IMG/VR virus record: IMGVR_UViG_3300034272_002031 | Span: 1 to 37,991 of that record | Strand: one strand, 5' to 3' | Source: a virus | DNA length: 37,991 nucleotides | Part shown: positions 6,087 to 11,836 of the stretch, piece after piece | Position numbering within the stretch: the first letter of the stretch is position 1 | How the letters are laid out: the number at the start of each line of letters is the position of its first letter | Notes under the pieces: model-generated | The model's database searches: none | What the model was told of the DNA's origin: nothing | Seen by the model: the letters and a program-made list of their open reading frames with translations, nothing else | Translations under genes and position numbers: made by a program

Positions 6087-7108
6087 TTCTCCACCCCCTT
6101 TGCGATGGCGAGCACGTCCGCGAAGTTGTCGACGGCGTTTTTGGCCTCGGCTTCGGTCAGCTCCTCAAGAGTCGCGGCCCCGCTGGCGGGTTGAAGAACT
6201 GCCAGCAATTCGGACTCGGAGAGTTTCGCTGAGGTGATGAGGTTCCGCAGGCCCTCGTGCGGTGTGGCCTTGGGCGCAACCGTCCTCCGTCGCGGCTGTT
6301 CTGGCTGAGCCTCAACCGGCTCCTCTGCTAGAGGGGCCTGCGCTGTGCGAGGCGTTATCTGCACAACGTGCCCCGCGCTTTTCTCGTTGAACGCTTCGTC
6401 AACGGTGGTGCTCCCCTCCTTGATGGAGGTGCTCAGGCCGATAAGGTTTTCAACGTCGCCAAGGTCGATCCCGTCCACCGCGCTTTTCCCGAGGTAGCCG
6501 AGAACCTGCTTTTCGTTCACTCCGAGCGTTGCAAAATACTTGAGCGCCGCCGTGCGTCGGTCGGCCAACGTTTTGAGGTCGCCCACCGCGCATTTTTTCG
6601 CGGCCTCGTAAACCGGCTTTATCAGAGCCATTGGCACCACCTTGTAAGCCGCATTTCTAAACGCGATGGCGCAAGCCGCGTTTCCGGTAACAACCTGCAT
6701 GTCCTCGGAATACGTTTTCCCGGCCTTGTCCGTGATCCTCCGCTTCACCTCCACGGAGACCGCCACGTTGTTTTCGAGGTCGTGGCAAAAACCCTGGGCG
6801 GTGATGGTTTTCCCGTCGTTCGCAATGACGCGAGCCCCGGCTTTGATGTTTCCAAAGCACGATATTGCAATCTCGGCCATGCGGACGCTCGGCCCCTCAA
6901 TCGTCTTGCCCTGCCGGTTGAGCTTGTAAAAGCAGCCCGACGCCGTTTCTTCGTCGAGCGTGGCTAGGCTCAGCATTTTGCGCTTTGAAACCGAGAAATC
7001 GCGGGGGTAACGTTTCGCGGTGGTGATTTGCGTGTCGGTTTCTGCGCGGATGATCTGCGCGAGGGCGTCCCCGCCCATGATTTCCAGTTGTGTTTCTTGA
7101 GGTTCCAT
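6083..7108 (-). CDS. Recombination-module protein, single-strand annealing protein candidate (341 aa)
   Basis: A conserved-looking phage protein without a safely named domain. It has a core at about 10-230 (ETDTQITTAKRYPRD, GPSVRMAEIAISCFGN, ITAQGFCHDLENNVAVSVEV, VTGNAACAIAFRNA) of mixed strands and helices, and a more divergent C-terminus. Its position directly upstream of, and coupled to, a RecE-type exonuclease and close to ssb is the classic place of a RecT/Bet/Erf-like annealing protein. The fold is not obviously any of these. I infer an annealase or recombination partner. The leader before ATG 7108 is C/A-rich with no Shine-Dalgarno sequence. Confidence 0.6.
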   Translation of the reverse strand: MEPQETQLEIMGGDALAQIIRAETDTQITTAKRYPRDFSVSKRKMLSLATLDEETASGCFYKLNRQGKTIEGPSVRMAEIAISCFGNIKAGARVIANDGKTITAQGFCHDLENNVAVSVEVKRRITDKAGKTYSEDMQVVTGNAACAIAFRNAAYKVVPMALIKPVYEAAKKCAVGDLKTLADRRTAALKYFATLGVNEKQVLGYLGKSAVDGIDLGDVENLIGLSTSIKEGSTTVDEAFNEKSAGHVVQITPRTAQAPLAEEPVEAQPEQPRRRTVAPKATPHEGLRNLITSAKLSESELLAVLQPASGAATLEELTEAEAKNAVDNFADVLAIAKGVEK

Positions 7109-7138
7109 TTTTGCCTTTTGGGTGGTTGTGTTTAAAAA

Positions 7139-7912
7139 TCAGTTGGCGCGGGCGGTGACGCGGGTTGTGCTGAACGTCCGAAGGCCCGGAATCGGGCCGT
7201 CTTTGATGGCGCGGAGAATCGCCGCCCGGCGCGGCACGATCTCCACAAGGTCGGGGCGGGCTACAGCCAGGGCGATGATGTCCTCGACGGAGTAGTCCCA
7301 AACCTCCGCGACGGACGCCCCGGCGACGGAAACGCTCGCCGCTGGCGCGGCAAGGCGCGCCGCCGCAACGGCGAAAACCTGCGCTTGCTGCTGCGAGGCT
7401 TGAGCGTGCTTTTCGGCCTCGGCTTTCGCGGCCAAACGCTCCGCGAGTGTCGCGGCCTCTCGCACCTTGCGCGCCGCTTCCTCCTCGGCCCTGCGGGCCT
7501 TCTCTGCTTTCAGGGCCTCGATCCTCGCGGCCTCCTCCGCCTCTCTCCGCTTCCGTTCAAGCTCGGCTTGTTTTTGGCGGACAAAAGCGGCGGCGAGGGA
7601 TTCGATCCGGCGCACCTCGGTTTCGATGGGCTCGACGTAGCCTTTCGTGGCGGCGTCGATCATCCGCCCGGCGTTGAGCACGGGCGCTTTGACCTCCGCC
7701 CGGCTTTTCTCGCACGCCTTCGCCAGCGTTTTCAGGACGCCCGCGACGGTCACGGCTTTTCCCTGCTCCTCCTCGTTTGTGACTTGGAAAACGCCCAAGG
7801 CGAGCGCAAGCGCCTCATCCCGGAACGCGAGCGCCTCCTGGGTGACGGCGACGCCGAACTGGTCAATTCCCGTGATGGCCAGAGCGGCCCCTGTTGGTGT
7901 GGTTGTTGTCAT
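7139..7912 (-). CDS. Coiled-coil recombination-module protein (257 aa)
   Basis: Residues about 85-165 form a long charged Ala/Glu/Arg helix typical of a coiled coil. The C-terminal part (EVWDYSVEDIIALAVARPDL, then VEIVPRRAAILRAIKDG) resembles a module I know from phage proteins sitting next to annealing proteins and exonucleases. No enzyme motif is seen. It may act as a scaffold or nuclease-modulating partner in the recombination complex. The ATG at 7912 follows a CCAA-repeat leader (CCAACCAACCAACCAC). Confidence 0.62.
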   Translation of the reverse strand: MTTTTPTGAALAITGIDQFGVAVTQEALAFRDEALALALGVFQVTNEEEQGKAVTVAGVLKTLAKACEKSRAEVKAPVLNAGRMIDAATKGYVEPIETEVRRIESLAAAFVRQKQAELERKRREAEEAARIEALKAEKARRAEEEAARKVREAATLAERLAAKAEAEKHAQASQQQAQVFAVAAARLAAPAASVSVAGASVAEVWDYSVEDIIALAVARPDLVEIVPRRAAILRAIKDGPIPGLRTFSTTRVTARAN

Positions 7913-7932
7913 GTGGTTGGTTGGTTGGAAAA

Positions 7933-8106
7933 TCAGAGGCGGGATTCCTCGCGCTCGGAGCGACGGCCCCGGACGAATCCGGTCGCGGCCCCGAGGTCGT
8001 GCCCCTCGGCGTGTCCGCGCTCGTAGCCTCGCCAGTAGGCCGCGACCGGACCGGCAACGGATGTGATACAGGTAAGAATAAAAAGGGCTGTCAGGGTGGT
8101 ATTCAT
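7933..8106 (-). CDS. Small single-pass membrane protein (57 aa)
   Basis: Starts at ATG 8104-8106 with a C/A-rich leader (CCAACGCAAAAAAC). One N-terminal hydrophobic segment (about 4-24, LTALFILTCITSVAGPVAAYW) is followed by a Gly/His/Arg-rich cytoplasmic tail. It is an early, inner-membrane microprotein of unknown role; superinfection exclusion or host-envelope effects would be guesses. Confidence 0.5.
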   Translation of the reverse strand: MNTTLTALFILTCITSVAGPVAAYWRGYERGHAEGHDLGAATGFVRGRRSEREESRL

Positions 8107-8120
8107 GTTTTTTGCGTTGG

Positions 8121-8201
8121 TTACTTCGCTCGGAGCCAAAGAACGGCCCCGGTCAGGAAAAGGGCGGCGGCGAGGAGTGCCGCCGATGTCGAGGGCCTCA
8201 C
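8121..8201 (-). CDS. Tiny membrane peptide (26 aa)
   Basis: GTG (8199-8201) overlaps the TGA of the gene before it (GTGA). The peptide has a hydrophobic core (AALLAAALFLTGAVLWL) and a positive end, a plausible single membrane helix. Coupling and composition are the only support. Confidence 0.35.
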   Translation of the reverse strand: MRPSTSAALLAAALFLTGAVLWLRAK

Positions 8202-8404
8202 TGCGCGGCCCCCGGTTGCTGCATCGGCCCCACTTGGGGCCAGTGGCGGGAGAGAAAGCGGTTGGCGTCTTTTGATGCGAGCCGGTAGCCCCGGACCCCG
8301 GGGAACCGCTCGGGCGTGTAGCCTGCCGCACGGAGGGCGTCCCGGACCGCCTGCGGCGTTTTCCGGGCGTGCTCGGCCAGCATAGCGATTGATACGTAGC
8401 TCAT
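8198..8404 (-). CDS. Small helix-turn-helix DNA-binding protein (68 aa)
   Basis: Residues about 4-50 (VSIAMLAEHARKTPQAVRDA, then YTPERFPGVRGYRLA) read like a MerR/excisionase-type winged helix: a first helix, recognition helix, and a basic wing. Excisionases and small early regulators have this size. A 13-bp repeated element (8410-8422) sits 6-18 bp upstream of the ATG at 8404, so the gene may be autoregulated or controlled by the adjacent RHH proteins. A start further upstream (8449) is less likely. Confidence 0.55.
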   Translation of the reverse strand: MSYVSIAMLAEHARKTPQAVRDALRAAGYTPERFPGVRGYRLASKDANRFLSRHWPQVGPMQQPGAAQ

Positions 8405-8409
8405 GAGAA

Positions 8410-8422
8410 GGTGTCTTAGACC
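8410..8422 (+). promoter_or_regulatory. 13-bp repeated element, copy 1 (GGTGTCTTAGACC)
   Basis: An imperfect palindrome with GGT/ACC ends, present three times in 412 bp (others at 8475-8487 and 8809-8821). This copy is directly upstream of the helix-turn-helix gene start. It is a candidate operator for the RHH proteins encoded here. Confidence 0.5.
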
Positions 8423-8619
8423 CCGGACGCAAAAGAAAGCGGGTCGCAAGCGGAGGCGTCTTCGTGCTCCGGGAGGTGACTTAGACCTTTTTCCAAAAAA
8501 CAGAGGAGTTGGGCCTGCATGCTTCGATGTTCAAGCTTTGCCCTTGTCTTGAGTTTTCGCTTTAGGTCTCGTGGGATTTTGACGTTCAGCGGCTCTAGTT
8601 TCGGCTGCGATTTGCTCAT
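8416..8619 (-). CDS. Ribbon-helix-helix (Arc/CopG-like) DNA-binding protein (67 aa)
   Basis: Residues about 10-45 (LEPLNVKIPRDLKRKLKTRA, then EHRSMQAQLLCFLEKGL) match the Arc/CopG pattern: one beta-strand followed by two helices. Such proteins dimerise and bind short palindromes as repressors. The gene overlaps the end of the upstream RHH gene by 89 bp in another frame, which is long but both frames carry RHH patterns. It contains a copy of the 13-bp element. Confidence 0.65.
   Translation of the reverse strand: MSKSQPKLEPLNVKIPRDLKRKLKTRAKLEHRSMQAQLLCFLEKGLSHLPEHEDASACDPLSFASGV
8475..8487 (+). promoter_or_regulatory. 13-bp repeated element, copy 2 (GGTGACTTAGACC)
   Basis: One mismatch to copy 1. 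It lies inside the 67-residue RHH gene, 71 bp upstream of the helix-turn-helix gene start. It is a candidate auxiliary operator. Confidence 0.45.
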
Positions 8620-8905
8620 AGTCTTCTGCGGTTAACCCGATCCGGTTTGTCTCCTTCGCCAAAATCATCACCACAACGTCGGTGAGGGTGGAGCCCAGCA
8701 TTTTTGCCAATTTTTGCAGCCTTCGTTTCAGCGTCCTCGGGACGTAGAAAGAAAGAGTGTCTTTGTCGGCGGAGCGTTGGCTTGGCATGACGTTGTGAAG
8801 TCCTACAAGGTCTAAGACACCCACGCAACCTTTTTTTGAGGATTTTTTTTGGCGCTTTCGGATTTTTGCGGCGAGTTCTTTGGGGATCTCAACGAAGAGC
8901 TTCAT
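8531..8905 (-). CDS. Ribbon-helix-helix-like regulator (start uncertain: 8905 or 8788)
   Basis: The C-terminal half (DTLSFYVPRTLKRRLQKLAK, then STLTDVVVMILAKET) fits the strand-helix-helix of Arc/CopG repressors. From ATG 8905 the protein is 124 residues and adds a Lys-rich N-terminus that itself begins like a strand (MKLFVEIPKELAAKIRKRQK). From ATG 8788 it is 85 residues. A 13-bp operator-like element (8809-8821) lies 21-33 bp upstream of 8788, and the extension is coded by A-runs; both favour 8788, but neither is decisive. It is the first gene of the leftward early block and a likely early regulator. Confidence 0.6.
   Translation of the reverse strand: MKLFVEIPKELAAKIRKRQKKSSKKGCVGVLDLVGLHNVMPSQRSADKDTLSFYVPRTLKRRLQKLAKMLGSTLTDVVVMILAKETNRIGLTAEDYEQIAAETRAAERQNPTRPKAKTQDKGKA
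8809..8821 (-). promoter_or_regulatory. 13-bp repeated element, copy 3 (GGTCTAAGACACC on plus)
   Basis: Exact inverse complement of copy 1. It lies just upstream of the possible internal start at 8788 of the first RHH gene, where a repressor would block early transcription. Confidence 0.5.
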
Positions 8906-8941
8906 GCCGCCCCTATGCCTTCGCGCTTTCCCCTCGCGCAA

Positions 8942-9086
8942 CCCTGAAAAACGGGGCGTTTCCGCTCCGCGAAACTGTCGGCGGCCACTGCCGCCGCCCG
9001 GGTAATTGTAGCGCCTCCCCGATGCGTTTCTAGGGGTTTCCCCCGATGCGGCCTTTGCGAAAGCCGCGCATTAACGCATTCAAACT
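8942..9086. promoter_or_regulatory. Divergent intergenic region with direct and inverted repeats
   Basis: This space separates the leftward early block from the rightward TerB/BRCT gene. It holds a 6-bp inverted repeat, GGCGGC-CACT-GCCGCC (8980-8995), and a direct repeat CCCCGATGCG at 9017-9026 and 9041-9050 (24 bp apart). A 9-bp copy, CCCCGATGC, recurs at 9768-9776 just past the TerB/BRCT gene. No convincing -35/-10 pair was seen. Confidence 0.35.
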
Positions 9087-9761
9087 TTGCCTTTCGCGGA
9101 GGTTTCGGATGTTTTTTTGTCCGTGAAAACCTACCTCCTAGCCCAGCCGTTCCGACACAACACGCGCCCGCTCAAGCCCGACACTGCGAACGTCTTGCTT
9201 GAAATATGCAGGGCGCTGCTTTCCGACGGTCAGGTTCAGCCAGCAGAAGCGGTTTACCTCCGCCAATGGATCGCCACCAACGCGCAAGACGCCTCGGAGT
9301 GGCCCTTTTGCGACATCGTGGCCCGGCTCAAAGTCATTTTCAGCGACGGCGTCGCCACGCCGGAGGAGTGCGAGGAGCTCGCCGGAATTCTGCGGGGCTT
9401 GGCAGAAATCAAGCCCGCCCAGACAGACCCCAGGCTTGCCGGTTACGGCCAACCCGCACCGGCTGCGGGCGTGTTTGATGACCCCGCGCCCGTCATCCTC
9501 CACGATGAGAAGGCCTATTGCATCACCGGGAGCTTTGCTTTCGGGTCGCGCTCGGCGGTTCAGGCCGCAATCGTTGATCGGGGCGGCTCCATCCACGCCC
9601 AGCCGCGCACCGACACCGACTTTGTCCTGGTTGGCTCCTTTGTCTCTCCCGCATGGAAACGCGGCGTCTGGGGAAACAAAATCGAGCGCGCAATCGGCTT
9701 CCGCCAGAGCGGCCACCCCATCGCAATCATCTCGGAAACCGATTGGAAAACCTACCTGTGA
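9087..9761 (+). CDS. TerB-like / BRCT domain protein
   Basis: The 224-residue frame starts with TTG 9087; an in-frame GTG at 9123 is an alternative. The N-terminal part is helical with two similar segments (LLSDGQVQPAEAVYLRQWI, about 44-62, and IFSDGVATPEECEELAGIL, about 84-102), which looks like a TerB-type fold. The C-terminal about 141-224 is a BRCT domain of the DNA-ligase kind (YCITGSFAFGSRSAVQAAI, GGSIH, conserved Trp near the end). BRCT domains bind DNA ends or phosphoproteins. It is one of three plus-strand genes and lies in the lysogeny region beside attP, so it may be expressed from the prophage. Its role is unknown. Confidence 0.75.
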   Translation: MPFAEVSDVFLSVKTYLLAQPFRHNTRPLKPDTANVLLEICRALLSDGQVQPAEAVYLRQWIATNAQDASEWPFCDIVARLKVIFSDGVATPEECEELAGILRGLAEIKPAQTDPRLAGYGQPAPAAGVFDDPAPVILHDEKAYCITGSFAFGSRSAVQAAIVDRGGSIHAQPRTDTDFVLVGSFVSPAWKRGVWGNKIERAIGFRQSGHPIAIISETDWKTYL

Positions 9762-9788
9762 CACCGGCCCCGATGCTCCCCGGCGAGG

Positions 9789-9803
9789 TTCCCAAAAAGG
9801 GAA
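9789..9803. promoter_or_regulatory. Operator-like palindrome TTCCC-N5-GGGAA, copy 1
   Basis: Perfect 5-bp arms around AAAAA. The centre lies 32 bp (three helical turns) from the matching copy at 9821-9835. Half-sites GGGAA recur in two further palindromes downstream. It is a candidate repressor operator or integrase arm site. Confidence 0.55.
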
Positions 9804-9820
9804 GCGGCGTCCTGGTTGAG

Positions 9821-9835
9821 TTCCCACAATGGGAA
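9821..9835. promoter_or_regulatory. Operator-like palindrome TTCCC-N5-GGGAA, copy 2
   Basis: Perfect 5-bp arms around ACAAT, with the same layout as copy 1. Confidence 0.55.
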
Positions 9836-9897
9836 ACAAAGCCGTTGGGCGCTCAAAAAAGGCATTCCGTGCGCGTCAAGAAACGCCCCGGCCCCGA

Positions 9898-9932
9898 GGG
9901 GAAATTACCCTTTCAAAAAGGGGAAATTCCCC
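9898..9932. promoter_or_regulatory. Paired palindromes GGGGAAATT(A/C)CCC
   Basis: GGGGAAATTACCC (9898-9910) and the perfect palindrome GGGGAAATTCCCC (9920-9932) start 22 bp apart. Between and overlapping them is CCCTTT-CAA-AAAGGG (9908-9922), a 6-bp inverted repeat. They use the same GGGAA/TTCCC half-site as the two upstream palindromes but in the opposite arrangement. The stretch 9762-10171 holds no gene; it carries this array and attP. Confidence 0.55.
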
Positions 9933-10020
9933 TCCTGAAAACTCTTGCGCGTTTCATTTTGTGCCCTCACTCGTGCCCCCAGAAATCCGCAAACCCTTTG
10001 CCCTGAATGCTTTGCGGTGC

Positions 10021-10082
10021 GTCGGCACAAGACTTAGGATCTGGTTCTTCACAGAGTAGGGGTTCGAGTCCCCTCCCTGGCA
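10021..10082 (+). other. attP core: 3' part of a tRNA-Leu (TAG anticodon)
   Basis: The sequence folds as the 3' portion of a leucine tRNA: anticodon loop CTTAGGA (10033-10039, anticodon TAG at 10035-10037), long variable arm, T-arm AGGGG-TTCGAGT-CCCCT (10058-10074), acceptor strand CCCTGGC and discriminator A (10082). The expected 5' half (beginning near GCCAGGG, with a D-arm) is absent upstream. This is the usual attP of tyrosine-integrase phages, which restores the tRNA 3' end on integration. It lies 90 bp before the integrase start. Confidence 0.82.
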
Positions 10083-10171
10083 TTTCCTCGAAAACCCCGC
10101 CAAGCCTTCTGTTTAAGCGGGCTCCCGCAAGGTTGGGTTGTATTAGCGCCAAACTAAGGCAAAGTCTCCGC

Positions 10172-11335
10172 ATGGCCTCTCTGCCCTCAAATGTGCCCTC
10201 ATCCTGCCCTCAAAAAACTGCCGAGCTTAAACATGACGGGAGGGTGTGGCCGCTCATATTTCAGGCCAAGCGCGGCTGGCGGATGCGCTCGCGCTCCAAA
10301 ACTCACCCCGTGGACTTCTGGACCGGGACAACGAACCTTTCGGAGGCGAAGGCCAGGGCGAAAGAGTTCCTCGAAAAGCACGCTGCGGAGGGCTGGAAGC
10401 CGGGCCGGGGCGGCGGCTCGCTGGAGGACCTCGCCCGGCTCTACCTGGAGACCCCCAAGCGGACGAAGGCGAACGTCGCCAAAGACAACGTCTCCCGCCT
10501 GCGGACGGTGTGCCGGGTCGCGCTCGGGAAAGAGCTGTCCGCTGTTACCTGTCGGGAGGTCGGCCCGGATCTCTGGCAACGCTACCAACGCGCCGCTCTG
10601 GAGGCTCAGGGGCTCAAATTTGACCTTGCGACACGTTACCGGGAGAACATCGCCGTCAATTCAGCCGTGCGGGTTGCGCGCTGTTTGTTCCTCCCCGCCC
10701 TGGTGCGGGTCTATCGCGCTGCGGGGCTCGACTGCCGCACGGAGGCCGGGGAGGCTGTCATGCTCCCGGAACCCTACGTGCCGCCCTCGACGGTGGACGA
10801 CGCCGCGCTTGTCGAGGCGTGGCGGACGCTGGAGGGGATAGACCCGGCGCTCTGGCTCGTGGTCGGGCTGGCCCGGTTCGCGGGGATGCGTCGCGAGGAG
10901 ATTGCGGCGCTCCGGGCCGGTTGGCTGGAGGTCGAGGGCGCGCTCGTGCGGATCTCGCTCAGGGACCGGCCCGAGGAAAAATGGTGGACGAAAACCGGCA
11001 AACCCTACCGGGCGGAGGTCATAGAGGCGGGCCTTGCGCGGCATCTCGCGGCGTTTGCCGCCGTGGCTCCACCGGACGCCCTGGTTGTGGTGTCCCCCGG
11101 GACCGTCGAGCGGTCGCGGTGGTTCGAGCGCGCCCCCCAGCAATGGCTCCACGCTCAGGGGGTTGGCGCGCTCAAGCCTCTTCACCGTCTCCGGGGTCTC
11201 TACGCCGACAACGTGGCCACGCTCACCCGTGACGCTATCGCGGCCCGGCTCGCGGGCGTCCGGGCGGCGCAAGAGGCCCTCGGGCATACCTCAAGCGCCA
11301 CCACGGAGGCGCACTATTTGACCCCCGCCCACTGA
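10172..11335 (+). CDS. int: Tyrosine-family site-specific integrase
   Basis: From ATG 10172 the protein has 387 residues. The N-terminal half carries arm- and core-binding regions (a helical SAM-like part at about 85-200). The catalytic domain shows the full set: Arg in FAGMRREEI (about 240), a Lys-containing beta-turn (about 270-277), HRLR (H338, R341), LGH (H372) and nucleophile Tyr382 (AHYL). It catalyses recombination between attP and a host tRNA-Leu gene. The frame stays open upstream to 10007, but that extension would read through the tRNA fragment, so 10172 is preferred. Its 3' end overlaps by 22 bp the end of a convergent RHH gene. Confidence 0.95.
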   Translation: MASLPSNVPSSCPQKTAELKHDGRVWPLIFQAKRGWRMRSRSKTHPVDFWTGTTNLSEAKARAKEFLEKHAAEGWKPGRGGGSLEDLARLYLETPKRTKANVAKDNVSRLRTVCRVALGKELSAVTCREVGPDLWQRYQRAALEAQGLKFDLATRYRENIAVNSAVRVARCLFLPALVRVYRAAGLDCRTEAGEAVMLPEPYVPPSTVDDAALVEAWRTLEGIDPALWLVVGLARFAGMRREEIAALRAGWLEVEGALVRISLRDRPEEKWWTKTGKPYRAEVIEAGLARHLAAFAAVAPPDALVVVSPGTVERSRWFERAPQQWLHAQGVGALKPLHRLRGLYADNVATLTRDAIAARLAGVRAAQEALGHTSSATTEAHYLTPAH

Positions 11336-11475
11336 TCCACGACCTGACCGAGTGACAAGTTACCCGCCTCGGAAAGCTCGCGGATTTTCGCCAGCGTCTC
11401 CTGCGAGACGATGGTGTTGAGCCGGACGCGCTTTTTGTCGGAGGGGAGACGTTTGCGACCTGTTTTTGTTTTCAT
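11314..11475 (-). CDS. Small ribbon-helix-helix protein convergent with int (53 aa)
   Basis: Starts with ATG 11473-11475 and ends with TAG 11314-11316, inside the 3' end of int on the opposite strand. The basic N-terminus (KTKTGRKRLPSDKKR) is followed by strand VRLNTIVS and helices QETLAKIRELSEAG and SLGQVVDQW, the Arc/MetJ/CopG layout. It could repress lysogeny genes or direct excision. Antisense overlap with int mRNA could also matter. It follows the 58-residue gene on the same strand, with a large hairpin between them. Confidence 0.6.
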   Translation of the reverse strand: MKTKTGRKRLPSDKKRVRLNTIVSQETLAKIRELSEAGNLSLGQVVDQWAGVK

Positions 11476-11502
11476 GGTGTGTGTGCTCGTCCGGCTTTCC
11501 CG

Positions 11503-11544
11503 GCTCCCTACTGCCCCCGGACTCCCCGGGGGCAGTGTGGGAGC
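11503..11544. other. Large interrupted hairpin
   Basis: CTGCCCCCGG (11511-11520) pairs perfectly with CCGGGGGCAG (11526-11535) over the loop ACTCC. After a small bulge, GCTCCC (11503-11508) pairs with GGGAGC (11539-11544), giving 16 bp in all. It lies between the end of the 58-residue gene and the start of the RHH gene. No T-run follows on either strand, so it may be a processing/attenuation structure or a protein site, not a standard terminator. Confidence 0.6.
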
Positions 11545-11547
11545 TGG

Positions 11548-11724
11548 TTATTCGGCGCTGGAGGTCTCTTCTGGGCCAAAGCACTTTTCCATGAATGCGA
11601 TTTTTTCAGCTTCGCTCATGGCGTTGAACTCCGCTTTTGAGGTGAAGCCGGAGATGTCCACAAGCTCTTCCCAGAGGCGGTAGTCGTTGGCGATTTCGGC
11701 GTAGGTGTGTTTGGTGTTGTTCAT
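11548..11724 (-). CDS. Small hypothetical protein (58 aa)
   Basis: Start chosen at ATG 11724 (NNTKHTYAEIANDYRLWEEL); the longer frame from 11772 would cover the palindromic promoter region. The acidic, helical protein has no recognised domain (AEFNAMSEAEKIAFMEKCFG). It is first in a two-gene minus-strand unit with the RHH protein, so an antitoxin-like or regulatory partner role is possible but unproven. Confidence 0.5.
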   Translation of the reverse strand: MNNTKHTYAEIANDYRLWEELVDISGFTSKAEFNAMSEAEKIAFMEKCFGPEETSSAE

Positions 11725-11751
11725 GGGAGAACTATTGCACAGCCCCCTTTC

Positions 11752-11774
11752 GTTTGCAAACAAAATTTGCAAAT
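11752..11774. promoter_or_regulatory. Twin palindromes GTTTGCAAAC and ATTTGCAAAT
   Basis: Two perfect 10-bp palindromes share the core TTTGCAAA (11753-11760, 11766-11773), 13 bp apart. They lie between the divergent 58-residue gene and the plus-strand zinc-ribbon gene, in a locally A/T-rich stretch. They are well placed as operators for both, possibly bound by the RHH protein of this unit. Confidence 0.5.
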
Positions 11775-11836
11775 AAATGAAAGAAAGTTTCCGCGTTTGG
11801 CTTGGCGGTGCGCGGTCGGCCTGTTAACTGGGCGGG

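Noticed and set aside
10007-10171. Longer integrase starting at 10007
   Set aside because: The extension would be translated from the tRNA-Leu fragment and has no integrase features.
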